Source: Pelomonas sp. Root1237 (GTDB lineage Bacteria; Pseudomonadota; Gammaproteobacteria; Burkholderiales; Burkholderiaceae_C). From it: a stretch of 64,000 nt of DNA. The stretch lies in contig NZ_LMDK01000012.1 of the NCBI RefSeq assembly GCF_001425055.1, forward strand, positions 186,001 through 250,000, read 5' to 3'. Made by a program: the position numbers and the translations under genes. The notes below the pieces were generated by a model. That model ran no database searches. It saw nothing but the letters and a program-made list of their open reading frames with translations, and was not told the DNA's origin. Each line of letters opens with the position of its first letter. Within the stretch, counting starts at the first letter, position 1. Shown piece after piece: positions 1 through 12,511 of this stretch.

Positions 1-794
1 CCGCTTCGGGCAAGCCCATCGCGCAGCTCTACGTCGACCTCTACCCGCGCGACGGCAAGTACAACCACGCGGCCGTCTGGCCGCTGCGCGGCAGCGCGAC
101 GCGCATTGGCCGCACGCCGGTGGCGGCGCTCGTCGTCAACTTCGACCGCAACGGCCTGACGCTGGACGAGGTCGAGACCCTGCTGCACGAGCTGGGCCAT
201 GCGGTGCATGTGAACCTGTCCAGCACGCGCTATGCGGCTACCGCGGGCACCAGCGTCATGCATGACTTCGTCGAGGCGCCGTCGCAGATGCTGGAGGACT
301 GGGTCTATGACAAGAAGGTGCTGAAGCTGATGCAGGAGGTCTGCCCGACCTGCAAGCCTGTGCCGGACGTGATGGTGGACCAGGCCGAGGCCGCCAAGCA
401 CTACGGCAAGGGTGGCCAGTTCGGCCGCCAGCATCTGTATGCCAGCTACGACATCACGCTGCACCAGAGCGCCAAGCCCGAGCCGATGCCGCTGTGGGCC
501 AAGATGGAAGGCGCCACGCCGCTGGGCCATGTGCAGGGCACGATGTTCCCGGCCGGCTTTGCCCATATCGCCGGCAGCTATGGCGCCGGGTACTACGGCT
601 ATTTGTGGAGCCTGGTCGTCGCCATGGACCTGCGCACGGCGTTTGCGGCCGACAAGCTCAGCCCCGAAGTCGGCAAGCGGTACCGTGACCTGGTGCTGGG
701 CCAGGGCGCACAGAAGCCGGCGCCCGAGCTGGTCAAGGACTTCCTGGGCCGCGAGAGCAACTCACAGGCGTTCTTCGAGTACCTGAAGAAGTAG
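1..794 (+). CDS. M3-family zinc oligopeptidase (thimet oligopeptidase / PrlC type), C-terminal part
   Basis: Open from the first in-frame codon at base 3, so the gene begins outside the window; about 263 residues are visible. The zinc motif HELGH lies at bases 186-200, followed downstream by FVEAPSQ, which carries the third zinc ligand (Glu) of M3 peptidases. The C-terminal part has the usual tyrosine- and glycine-rich segment (GSYGAGYYGYLWS) of the family's substrate-binding region. M3 peptidases of this type are soluble enzymes that trim short peptides. The convergent hemerythrin gene ends at the next base. The family is secure; whether it is the cytosolic oligopeptidase A or a secreted homologue cannot be decided because the N-terminus is missing. 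Confidence 0.93.
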   Translation, partial: ASGKPIAQLYVDLYPRDGKYNHAAVWPLRGSATRIGRTPVAALVVNFDRNGLTLDEVETLLHELGHAVHVNLSSTRYAATAGTSVMHDFVEAPSQMLEDWVYDKKVLKLMQEVCPTCKPVPDVMVDQAEAAKHYGKGGQFGRQHLYASYDITLHQSAKPEPMPLWAKMEGATPLGHVQGTMFPAGFAHIAGSYGAGYYGYLWSLVVAMDLRTAFAADKLSPEVGKRYRDLVLGQGAQKPAPELVKDFLGRESNSQAFFEYLKK

Positions 795-1274
795 TCAGGC
801 GCAGCTACCGCCCGAACCACAGCTGTGGCTCGCGGCGGTTTCTGCCGCCAGTTCGCGGCATTCGCCCGTCACCGGGTCGAAGCCGCGCTGCTCCATCGTG
901 AACACCAGGGCCGCGTCCATCATCTCGGCGTGCTGCGGAAACCAGCCGGCCAGCTCCGTGCGCAGGATGTTCAGCGGTTCGCGGTCGTTCAGCTCATTGG
1001 CATAGCGCAGCGCCTCGCGCATCACGTTCAGCACCATGGCGTGCTGGCTGGCATGGCAGTTCTGCGCCTCGAAGCCGCAGCGCGCCATCCAGTCCTCCTC
1101 CATCGCGAAGTGAGCCTCGGTGTGAGCCAACAGCGCGTGGTAGGCGGGCAGGGCGTCGATGCCGGCGTCCAGTGCGGCGCCGAAGGCGTTCAGCAGGCCG
1201 ACGAACTCTTCGTGGGTCGTGTCCAGCGTAGGCTGGTTCAGGACCAGTTTGTCGGTCCAGGCAAGCGTAGTCAT
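795..1274 (-). CDS. Bacteriohemerythrin with cysteine-rich tail
   Basis: A 159-residue single-domain hemerythrin. The expected di-iron ligands are present: His21, His55 and Glu59 (HFAMEE), His74 and His78 (HASQH), and His115 with Asp120 (HAEMMD). Bacteriohemerythrins bind O2 reversibly at a non-haem di-iron site and serve in oxygen sensing or delivery. After the four-helix domain there is an extension ending in SHSCGSGGSCA, with a further Cys a little upstream; the tail could bind metal or form a disulfide. It is convergent with the M3 peptidase. About 40 bases separate it from the upstream argH on the same strand, so co-transcription with argH is possible. Confidence 0.92.
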   Translation of the reverse strand: MTTLAWTDKLVLNQPTLDTTHEEFVGLLNAFGAALDAGIDALPAYHALLAHTEAHFAMEEDWMARCGFEAQNCHASQHAMVLNVMREALRYANELNDREPLNILRTELAGWFPQHAEMMDAALVFTMEQRGFDPVTGECRELAAETAASHSCGSGGSCA

Positions 1275-1317
1275 GCGGGGATGCTAGTGAGGCTCGACAA
1301 GGGCGTGTTGAGCCAGC

Positions 1318-2715
<1,398 letters not shown>

Positions 2716-2802
2716 GACTGAGATGAGGCGGGCGGCGGAATTCAGCGCGCAAAATGCAGGCGCAGCCCGGGATTATCGAACGCCAACAAATCCGAGCCCC
2801 AC

Positions 2803-3912
2803 ATGCCCTTCTTCAAGCGTCGCGCGCCAGCGCACCACAGCGTCTGGCACGAGTCCATGCAGCTCAGCCAATGGCTGGGCTTCGCGGCCACCGAGCTGCC
2901 TGAACTGCCCGAGCTCAACAAGGCGCCGCTGCTGGACCCGACGCGCGCCTTCGATGTCTGCCACGTTGGCCTGGTGCTGCGCGCCGTGCTTGGCGTGCAG
3001 CTGTTGCTGGCCCTGGGGGTAGCCGTCGTCGCGCGCGATGCCGGCCAATGGCTGACGCTGACGGCCAACGGCACGGTCGTGACGATGTTCGCCGTGCTGT
3101 CCTGGCTGCTCGTCGTCTGCGCGGCCAAGCGGCTGTGGCCGCGCCTGCCCGAGCCGGTGCAGTGGGGCGCGCTGATGCTGCTCGGCGCCGTCGGTGCCTT
3201 GATGGGCTTTGGCCTTCTGAGCCTGACGAGCGAAGACCCGGCCGGCGCCTGGCGCATCGCCAGCATCGCCGTCTGCGGCGCCAGCGGCGCGGCCCTGCTG
3301 CTGGCCTGGCTCAAGATGCGCGAGCACACCCAGCGCCCGGCCGACGCCCTGGCCCAGCTTGTCGAGCTGCAGTCGCGCATCCGGCCGCATTTCCTGTTCA
3401 ACACGCTGAACAGCGCCATCGCTCTCGTGCAGATCGACCCGGCGCGCGCCGAGAGCGTGCTGGAGGATCTTGCCGAGCTTTTCCGCGTGGCCCTGGCCGA
3501 CGCCAGCGCCTCGGTCACGCTGGCCGAGGAGGTCGAGCTGGCGCGCCGTTATCTCGCCATCGAGCAGATCCGCTTCGGCAAGCGGCTGCGCATCGTCTGG
3601 CACCTCGACCCCGAGGCGAACAGCGTGCGCGTACCGCCGCTGCTGCTGCAGCCGCTGGTGGAGAACGCCGTGCGCCATGGCGTGGAGCCCAATGACGAGG
3701 GCGGCGAGCTGGAGGTCACCACGATGCGCCGCGGCGCCGAGGTCGAGATCCGCATCGTCAACACCGTCGGCGGGCCGACGCGAACGGCCGGCCATGGCCT
3801 GGCCCTGCGCAATGTGCGCCAGCGGCTGAAGCTGATGCACGATGTCGCGGCGCGCTTCGAGATCGAATCCACCGAGCAGCGCTTTTCCTTGCGTATCCTG
3901 GTGCCGTTATGA
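2803..3912 (+). CDS. LytS/AlgZ-type sensor histidine kinase
   Basis: A 369-residue membrane sensor. Roughly residues 50-175 hold four hydrophobic helices with almost no periplasmic loop. The His_kinase (PF06580) block follows: SRIRPHFLFNTLN with the phospho-acceptor His at about residue 196, and the N-box QPLVENAVRHGVEP near residue 285. The G-box region is short (GHGLALRNVRQRL). This family phosphorylates LytTR-type regulators, and such a regulator is the next gene, overlapping by 4 bases (ATGA), so the two form a pair. The arrangement after argH resembles the algZ-algR locus of beta- and gammaproteobacteria. The signal sensed is unknown. Confidence 0.92.
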   Translation: MPFFKRRAPAHHSVWHESMQLSQWLGFAATELPELPELNKAPLLDPTRAFDVCHVGLVLRAVLGVQLLLALGVAVVARDAGQWLTLTANGTVVTMFAVLSWLLVVCAAKRLWPRLPEPVQWGALMLLGAVGALMGFGLLSLTSEDPAGAWRIASIAVCGASGAALLLAWLKMREHTQRPADALAQLVELQSRIRPHFLFNTLNSAIALVQIDPARAESVLEDLAELFRVALADASASVTLAEEVELARRYLAIEQIRFGKRLRIVWHLDPEANSVRVPPLLLQPLVENAVRHGVEPNDEGGELEVTTMRRGAEVEIRIVNTVGGPTRTAGHGLALRNVRQRLKLMHDVAARFEIESTEQRFSLRILVPL

Positions 3913-4751
3913 CCACAGCCCTGCGCGTCCTTCTCGTCGACGACGAACCCCTGGCCCGGCTGCGCCTGCGCGGCCTGGTCGACGCCATCCAGGAACCGCG
4001 CTGCGAGGTCGTCGCCGAGGCGGCCACCGGTTCCCAGGCCGCGGCCTGGCTGCGCGAACATGGCTGCGACATCGTGCTGCTGGACGTGCAGATGCCCGGC
4101 GCCGACGGCCTGCAGCTCGCCGACAGCCTGGCCCAGCGTCAGGCGGATCAGCCCGGCCTGCCGGCGCCGCTGATCATTTTCGTCACGGCCCATGCCATGC
4201 ATGCGCTGCGCGCCTTCGAACTCGACGCGCTGGACTATCTGACCAAGCCCGTGCGCCGCGAGCGCTTGCAGGCCGCCCTGGCCCGCGCCGCGCAGCGTCT
4301 GTCCGAGCGGGGTGCCGCCCAGGCCCAGCAGCCGCTGGACACGTCCGGCGCGCCCGGCGCTCCTGATACGGCCGACTTCGTCACGCTGACCGACCGGGGC
4401 CGCCTGCTGCGCGTGCCGATCGCGGAGGTGCTGTATTTCAAGGCCGAACTGAAATACCTGACGCTGCGCACCGCCAGCGAAAGCCATGTGATGGACGGGG
4501 CCCTGTCCGACCTGGAGCAGCGCTTCGGCGAGCGCTTCCTGCGCGTGCACCGCAACGCGCTGGTGGCGCGCTGGGCCGTGCGCGAACTGGAGCGCCACGC
4601 GCCGACATCCTTCGGTGAGCTGGATGGCGGTGACTCCGCCGAGGTGGCCGACAGCTGGGCGGTGCGCGTCGTCCATGTCGACGAATGGCTGGCCGTGTCA
4701 CGCCGCCAGGTGGCGGCCGTGCGCGAGGCACTGGCGGGGCAGGCGCGTTGA
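3909..4751 (+). CDS. AlgR/LytR-type response regulator (receiver plus LytTR DNA-binding domain)
   Basis: A 280-residue protein. The receiver domain has the acidic pair VDDEP near the N-terminus, the phospho-acceptor Asp at about residue 59 (LLDVQMPG), and the conserved Lys in YLTKPVRRERL. After an Ala/Gln-rich linker near residue 140, the LytTR domain begins (DRGRLLRVPIAEVLYFKAELKYLTL) and continues through ERFLRVHRNALVA. LytTR domains bind direct repeats upstream of target promoters. The gene starts inside the stop of the kinase gene and its own stop overlaps a TTG start of the next gene, so the three are probably one transcription unit. Targets cannot be read from this window. Confidence 0.93.
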   Translation: MTTALRVLLVDDEPLARLRLRGLVDAIQEPRCEVVAEAATGSQAAAWLREHGCDIVLLDVQMPGADGLQLADSLAQRQADQPGLPAPLIIFVTAHAMHALRAFELDALDYLTKPVRRERLQAALARAAQRLSERGAAQAQQPLDTSGAPGAPDTADFVTLTDRGRLLRVPIAEVLYFKAELKYLTLRTASESHVMDGALSDLEQRFGERFLRVHRNALVARWAVRELERHAPTSFGELDGGDSAEVADSWAVRVVHVDEWLAVSRRQVAAVREALAGQAR

Positions 4752-5983
4752 GGCGAGGCAGGAGGTGGCTGGCGTTGGGCCTGCTGATGCTGGCGACTGC
4801 CGGCGGCCTGGCCGGGTGGCGGGTGTGGCGGCCACCGCAGCCCAGCTCGGCGGCGCCAGTCGCCGCGCCATCGGTCGCGGCCAGCTCGACGCCGGTGCCA
4901 GCGCTGGCGACTGCGGCCGCGCGGTCCATCGCGGCCTCCGTGGTGCAGCCACAGGCCAGCGGGCCGGCGGGCGCCGAGTCGAAGGAATTCGTCGAGGTCT
5001 GCGGCTTCGGCCGGGTGAAGCGTGCCGACATGGATGGCAAGAGCGAGGAGCCGCCGCCTTGGGCGCAGGTCTGGGAGCGGCAGGCCGAGGAGGGCAGGGC
5101 CAGCCTGCTCAGGCGTTTGGAGGCGGGTAGCCCGGGGCAGCGTATCTCCGCCGCCGTGCTGCGTGACGACGTGCAGGCGGCCGCCGCGCTCGCGGCCACG
5201 ACCACCGACGCGGCAGCCTATCGCCTGGCACTGAGTGCCTGCCGCAACGATGCAGCCCGCCGAGTTGCTGCCGCCAGGCCGCCTTTACCGCCGGCGTCGA
5301 ATCCCAGTGGCGTGTTCCTGACAGAACCGCAGGCCCCCGGTCCTCTGCCGACGGCCTGTGCCGCACTGACCCTGGAAAGGCTGGAGCTGCTCAACCCTGG
5401 CGACGCCTGGCCCTGGCAAGCCCGCATGCAGGACAGCCAGCAGCGTGGCGACGCAGCGGGTGTTTCCCAGGCCCTCTATCAATTCGCCCAGCGTGCCCGC
5501 ACGGCCCCGCCATTCAGGCCGCTATCCATCGCCATGGCCGAAGTCGCGGCGGCCGAGCCGACGCCGGAGGAGGCCATGGCTCTGATGATGGTGCTTGGGA
5601 AAGACATGGCCATCATGCAAAGCCCGCACTTCGAGATCTCGCGCGCCTGCCGCCCCGAAACGCTCGGTGATGCCAACAGGCGCCAGCTTTGCGAGCAAGC
5701 CGTGCGACGCCTGCCCGAGATGACGACGGAGCTCATCGAAGCCAGCCTGCTGTACAGGCTGGAGGAGCGCGTCGGCCTGGTGCACAGCGCCAAGGCTCTG
5801 CAGCGCGATGAGGGCAACCGGGTCCTTGAGGCGATGGCGGCAGACTCGATGCGGTGGTTGAAAGAGCCCAACTGTGGCGGCCTCAGCCGCATGGGGCGAC
5901 AGCTCGCCCTGCTGGCTCGCCAGGGCGAGCTGGCCTATGCCCGCACGGTGATGAAGGACAGGCCGGCATCCGCGCCACCCTGA
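4748..5983 (+). CDS. Unknown membrane-anchored or exported protein, third gene of the AlgZ/AlgR-like operon
   Basis: I do not recognise the family. TTG at 4748 is chosen as start because it overlaps the regulator's stop and places the positive-then-hydrophobic segment RRGRRWLALGLLMLATAGG at the very N-terminus, an uncleaved anchor or signal peptide. The product would be 411 residues: an Ala/Pro/Ser-rich linker up to about residue 75, then an alpha-helical domain. Cysteines are few and spaced through the exported part, which would suit disulfides in the periplasm. Coupling to the two-component pair suggests an accessory or regulated envelope protein; this is inference. An upstream ATG at 4685 lies deep inside the regulator gene and is less likely. 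Confidence 0.7.
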   Translation: MRRGRRWLALGLLMLATAGGLAGWRVWRPPQPSSAAPVAAPSVAASSTPVPALATAAARSIAASVVQPQASGPAGAESKEFVEVCGFGRVKRADMDGKSEEPPPWAQVWERQAEEGRASLLRRLEAGSPGQRISAAVLRDDVQAAAALAATTTDAAAYRLALSACRNDAARRVAAARPPLPPASNPSGVFLTEPQAPGPLPTACAALTLERLELLNPGDAWPWQARMQDSQQRGDAAGVSQALYQFAQRARTAPPFRPLSIAMAEVAAAEPTPEEAMALMMVLGKDMAIMQSPHFEISRACRPETLGDANRRQLCEQAVRRLPEMTTELIEASLLYRLEERVGLVHSAKALQRDEGNRVLEAMAADSMRWLKEPNCGGLSRMGRQLALLARQGELAYARTVMKDRPASAPP

Positions 5984-6152
5984 GGCGGCCGGCCTTGCCT
6001 ATGTTGACGGCATGACTGCACGGACGCATCGCTGGTTTGGGATCGTGGCAGCCGGGGTGACGGCCTACCGGCGGCGTCGAGTGCCGGTTCGGCCGTCCTG
6101 GCGCGCATCATGGCCACGCCGCGCCAGCCAGCTTCTGCCAGCAAGGGTTGAG

Positions 6153-6947
6153 TCAACCTGCTGGTACCCGCTGCATCGCCCTCAGGCTCTCCAGGATCAG
6201 CGCATTGACCCGCCCCGCCTCGGCAATCGGCGCCATGTGGCCCGCGCCTTCCAGCATCTGCAGCTTCACCAGCGGCAGGCGCACTGACAGGCTCTGCGCC
6301 ACGCGGCGGGCACTGGCGCGGGTGGCGCTGCCGCAGATCAGTTGCACCGGCATGCGCAGCAGGTCCAGCAGGCTGTCGCTCCATTGCGCGGCGAACAGGG
6401 CCTCGAAATGGCGGCGCACCGTCGGCATGGCTTCGGCGATGCGCAGCTGCGCGGCGATGTCCATCTCGGGCCAGACGTCGCGGCCCTGCCAATAGGCGCA
6501 GAAACCGCGCGCGGCGCCGAAATCGTCGCTGCGGTCCAGGGCGGCACCCAGCGTGGCGGCGACCGTTCTGATTTCCTCCCACTCCGGCTCGTTCGGACCC
6601 AGGGCTGGCAGCACGCCGAAGGCCACGGGTTCGTACAAGGTCAGCGACAGCACGCGCTGCGGCTGCTGCAGGGCCATCTGCAGGGCGACGGCGCCTCCAT
6701 AGCTGTGGCCGACGAGATGAAAGCCCTGGTTGGGTGCGAACGGCAAGCCGGCCAGCACGCCGTTGGCTTCGACCGACAGCTGGCTGGGCATCAGCTCCGG
6801 CCAGTCGGGTCGGCCGCCATGGCCGTAGAGATCGGGCGTGTGCCACTGCCAGGCGTCACCACCCCGGGCAACGAGGCGGCGCCATTGCTTGCCGCTGGCG
6901 GCGCTGGAGTGCAGGCAGACGACGGGGGTGGCGTGGGGCTCGGTCAT
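6153..6947 (-). CDS. Alpha/beta-fold hydrolase
   Basis: A 264-residue single-domain hydrolase. The first strand and oxyanion region is VVCLHSSAASGKQW; the nucleophile elbow is GHSYGG (Ser); a catalytic Asp is expected after CGSATR; and the catalytic His lies in LEGAGHMAPI near the C-terminus. This is the arrangement of the Abhydrolase_1/6 families, which include esterases, lipases and C-C bond hydrolases. The substrate cannot be told from sequence. It is divergent from the glycine-zipper gene at 7178 with a 230-base gap between them. Confidence 0.88.
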   Translation of the reverse strand: MTEPHATPVVCLHSSAASGKQWRRLVARGGDAWQWHTPDLYGHGGRPDWPELMPSQLSVEANGVLAGLPFAPNQGFHLVGHSYGGAVALQMALQQPQRVLSLTLYEPVAFGVLPALGPNEPEWEEIRTVAATLGAALDRSDDFGAARGFCAYWQGRDVWPEMDIAAQLRIAEAMPTVRRHFEALFAAQWSDSLLDLLRMPVQLICGSATRASARRVAQSLSVRLPLVKLQMLEGAGHMAPIAEAGRVNALILESLRAMQRVPAG

Positions 6948-7177
6948 GGCGATCTCCGGTGTGTGGCGGCATCCTCCGGTGCCCGTGTTTCAAGCGGGCT
7001 GCGGAGGGCCGGACGTTTGTTTCATTCGTTTCAGGCCGCCGCGCCGGAGCTCGACGCAGGGGATCACGAACCCACTCGCATGTAGGTATGGGCCTACCCG
7101 TGAGCAGGCCGCAGGCCGATGTTTGCTGCACTGCGGTGGCGCCTAGGCTGGGGCTCCCCAATCAACAGGAGCGCGCA

Positions 7178-8251
7178 ATGAAGCACGCCAAGCATTTCTC
7201 GGCAACGGCCCTGGCCTGCGCGCTGGTGGCCGGTACCCCCTTCCTGGCCGAGCCGGCCCAGGCGCAGCAGCGCAGCAGCCAGATGGCGATGCTGCGCGTG
7301 ACGGGCTTTGACGTCGAACAGGTCGACCGCCTCGAGCCGGGCGCCGAGCTGAACTTCACGGTCTGGGGCACGCCGGGGGCAAACGTGCTGCTGCAGATCG
7401 ACGGCAGCCGGCGCACGGTGCGCCTGGACGAGACCAGCGCGGGCCGCTATCAGGGCAGCTACATCATCGGCCGCTCGGACCGCATCGGGCCGGATTCGCG
7501 GGTGCATGCCAATCTGCGCCGTGACAACCGCGTCACGACGGCGCTGCTGGGCGAAGCGCTGCAGGCGGGCTGGCCGGTGCCGGGCGAGACGGCCCTGCGG
7601 CCGGAGATCCAGTCCATGGATGTTGTGCGCGAACGCGGCCGTGGCCGCGCCGAGGCGCTGCGCTACACCTTGCGTGGCACACCAGGTGGCCAGGCCTCCG
7701 TGCTGCTGCAGGGCAGCGAGACGCGCAACATCGTCCTCGAGGAGATTCGCCCCGGCGAATATGCCGGCACCTATGTGCTGCCGCGCGGTGCCTGGGTGGA
7801 TACCGAACGGCCTCTGACGGCCCAGTTGCGCCTGGGGGACCGCAGCGTGCGCAGCAGCGCGCCCAATGCGTATGCCAGTGTGAACCTGCCGCCGCGCCGC
7901 GCCGAGGCCTCGTGCTATGACTGCGCGACCGTGCAGGCCGTGAATGCCGTGCAGGTCGACGGCGAGGGCCGCGTGCTCGGCACGGTGGCCGGCGGCGTGC
8001 TGGGCGCGGTGGTGGGCAGCCAGTTCGGCAAGGGCGATGGCCGCACGGCCGCGGGCGTGGCCGGAGCGGTGGGCGGCGCGCTGCTGGGCCGCGAGATCCA
8101 GAAGCGCAACAGCGAGCGCACGCAGTACGAAGTGGTGGTGCGCACGAACGACGGCCTGCAGCGCACGGTCGTCTATGCCGACCCGCCGTCTTTCCGCGTG
8201 GGCGACACGGTGCGCGTCGTTGGCGACACGCTGGCGGCCTACCAGCGCTAG
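7178..8251 (+). CDS. Envelope protein with duplicated beta domain and C-terminal glycine zipper
   Basis: ATG at 7178 gives a clear Sec signal peptide ending PAQAQQ, and AACAGGA lies just upstream as ribosome site; the longer open frame upstream is not needed. The 357-residue product has two similar domains, roughly residues 35-145 and 150-250, sharing the patterns GTPG-x-VLLQ and G-x-Y-x-G-x-Y. A glycine-zipper segment follows (VLGTVAGGVLGAVVG, then AGAVGGALLG), like the 17-kDa antigen/SlyB family, then a short C-terminal beta region. Such zippers insert in or lie against the outer membrane. A small inverted repeat (GTAGG at 7082-7086 and CCTAC at 7093-7097) sits in the divergent upstream region and could be an operator. 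Function is unknown. Confidence 0.82.
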   Translation: MKHAKHFSATALACALVAGTPFLAEPAQAQQRSSQMAMLRVTGFDVEQVDRLEPGAELNFTVWGTPGANVLLQIDGSRRTVRLDETSAGRYQGSYIIGRSDRIGPDSRVHANLRRDNRVTTALLGEALQAGWPVPGETALRPEIQSMDVVRERGRGRAEALRYTLRGTPGGQASVLLQGSETRNIVLEEIRPGEYAGTYVLPRGAWVDTERPLTAQLRLGDRSVRSSAPNAYASVNLPPRRAEASCYDCATVQAVNAVQVDGEGRVLGTVAGGVLGAVVGSQFGKGDGRTAAGVAGAVGGALLGREIQKRNSERTQYEVVVRTNDGLQRTVVYADPPSFRVGDTVRVVGDTLAAYQR

Positions 8252-8282
8252 CGTCCAGGCGACGCGGTCGGGGGCGTGCGCT

Positions 8283-11081
<2,799 letters not shown>

Positions 11082-11110
11082 GGCAGGTCGTCCGAGAAGG
11101 AATTGCTATA

Positions 11111-11135
11111 GGAGAAGTAACCAAGTTACCTCTCC
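11111..11135. promoter_or_regulatory. Inverted repeat upstream of ppc, candidate operator
   Basis: Arms GGAGAAGTAAC and GTTACCTCTCC flank CAA and pair with one mismatch. The site lies between the ppc start (11081) and the stop of the cytochrome gene (11172), so it can only serve ppc. The GTAAC-CAA-GTTAC core is the size and symmetry of MarR- or HxlR-type operators; this likeness is an impression and not a database match. Confidence 0.4.
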
Positions 11136-11171
11136 GTGACTCTAGCAGTTTCTTCTCTGGAACGGGCCCCT

Positions 11172-12407
11172 TCACTGTGCTGCCGGCGCTGTCGTGAAAC
11201 CGTCGCTGAGCGTGCGCAGGAAGGCGACAACGTCGGTCACGTCCTGGGCGGTCAGGGCCGGCGGCTGGCCGGCGCGCCGGAAGGGTGCGCCTTGCTGGAC
11301 ATTGCCGTGGTAAAGGGCGGGCAGGTCGTTATAGACCAGGGCCTGTCCGTTGACGGTCGGGTACCAGCGCGCCGGATCGAGGTCACGCGTGGCGTAGAAG
11401 GCGACGGCGTCTTCGAGTGCGGCGAAGCGGGCGTTGTGGAAGTACGGTCCCGTCAAGGCGACGTTGCGCAGCGTCGGCGTGCGGAACATGCCGCACAGGT
11501 CGGCGCGGCCAGCGAGGTCGCTGCGGGCGCACAGGCCGAGATCGAAGAAGGCCGGATTGGCGGTGGCCTGGCTCTGGTTGCGCGGCACGCCGAGGGCGTG
11601 ATAGCTGAAGTTGGTGAACAGGGCGCGGTTCAGGCCTGGCTGGATTTGAACAGGCCGGCTGTCATGGCAACTGGCGCAGTTGCCGCGCTGCGGGTCGTTG
11701 AACAGATTGAGGCCGCGCTGCTCCTGGGCGGTGAAGGTGGTGCGGCCGTCCTGGACCGCGTCGAACTTGCTTGTGAACGGATGGAACCTGGCGTCATCGG
11801 CCTGGTAGCGGGCGAGTGCGGTGACGGCGGCGTCGACCCACTGGTTGTCAGTCGCGGCGGCCGGCAGATTGGCTGCGGCACGCAGGTCGGCCGAATAGGG
11901 CAGGGCGCGCAACCGGGTTGCCAGCGCGGCGACGTCGGCATTGGCCATCTCGTCAGCATTGAACAGTGGCCCGCGCGCCTGCTCGCTGCGGTTGTTGGCG
12001 CGGCCATCCCAGAACAGCCCGCCGCGCGGCCGGCCCTGGGCGTCAAACCCAAAGGCGCCGGCCTGATCGAGGTAACGAGCGCTGGGCGAACTGCGCAGGC
12101 CCTGGTGGGTGCCGTCGGCACCACCCAGGGGCAGGAAGCTGCCGGTTGCATCCGAATGGCCGCGCGCCTCGACGTGGCAGCTGGCGCAAGCCAGCTTGCC
12201 GCTGGCGGAGAGGCTGACCTCCTCGAACAACCGGTCGCCGACCTGGGCCAGCGTCGGCACGGGAACGGGCGCTGGCAAAGGCGTGCGGGGTGGGCGCTGG
12301 GCGGCGGCATCGGCGCTGGCGTCGGCAGCGGCGCCGCCAGCGCCGCCGCCGCAGCCAGCGAGCAGGCAGAGCAGCATTGCGGGCAGCAGGATGTGGCGGG
12401 CGGGCAT
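11172..12407 (-). CDS. Di-haem cytochrome c peroxidase / MauG-family lipoprotein
   Basis: ATG at 12407 is preferred over the ATG at 12428 because AAGGAG lies seven bases before it. The 411-residue product starts with a lipoprotein signal (LLCLLAGCGGG), then a low-complexity Ala/Pro linker. Two haem c motifs are present: CASCH in the N-terminal domain and CASCH in the second domain. The block FRTPTLRNVALTGPYFHNARF is typical of bacterial di-haem peroxidases and MauG-like enzymes, as is the final DVVAFLRTL. It would act in the periplasm, either reducing peroxide or oxidising a substrate. It is divergent from the two-component genes at 12512, which may control it. Confidence 0.9.
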   Translation of the reverse strand: MPARHILLPAMLLCLLAGCGGGAGGAAADASADAAAQRPPRTPLPAPVPVPTLAQVGDRLFEEVSLSASGKLACASCHVEARGHSDATGSFLPLGGADGTHQGLRSSPSARYLDQAGAFGFDAQGRPRGGLFWDGRANNRSEQARGPLFNADEMANADVAALATRLRALPYSADLRAAANLPAAATDNQWVDAAVTALARYQADDARFHPFTSKFDAVQDGRTTFTAQEQRGLNLFNDPQRGNCASCHDSRPVQIQPGLNRALFTNFSYHALGVPRNQSQATANPAFFDLGLCARSDLAGRADLCGMFRTPTLRNVALTGPYFHNARFAALEDAVAFYATRDLDPARWYPTVNGQALVYNDLPALYHGNVQQGAPFRRAGQPPALTAQDVTDVVAFLRTLSDGFTTAPAAQ

Positions 12408-12468
12408 GGCGGTCTCCTTCGTTGGCATGCCGCGAGCTTCCCGGCCGAGCGTGGGCCCAGCATGGAGA

Positions 12469-12493
12469 AACTGTGGAGGCCGGCTCCACAGTT
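12469..12493. promoter_or_regulatory. Perfect 10-bp inverted repeat between cytochrome and sensor-kinase genes
   Basis: Arms AACTGTGGAG and CTCCACAGTT flank a 5-base spacer (GCCGG). The repeat sits in the 104-base divergent gap, 18 bases before the kinase start. It could be an operator for the regulator encoded at 14011 or another protein, or a hairpin in the kinase leader that hides its ribosome site. No T-run follows on either side, which argues against a terminator. Confidence 0.45.
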
Positions 12494-12511
12494 GCCCGGC
12501 AAGATGCGCGC

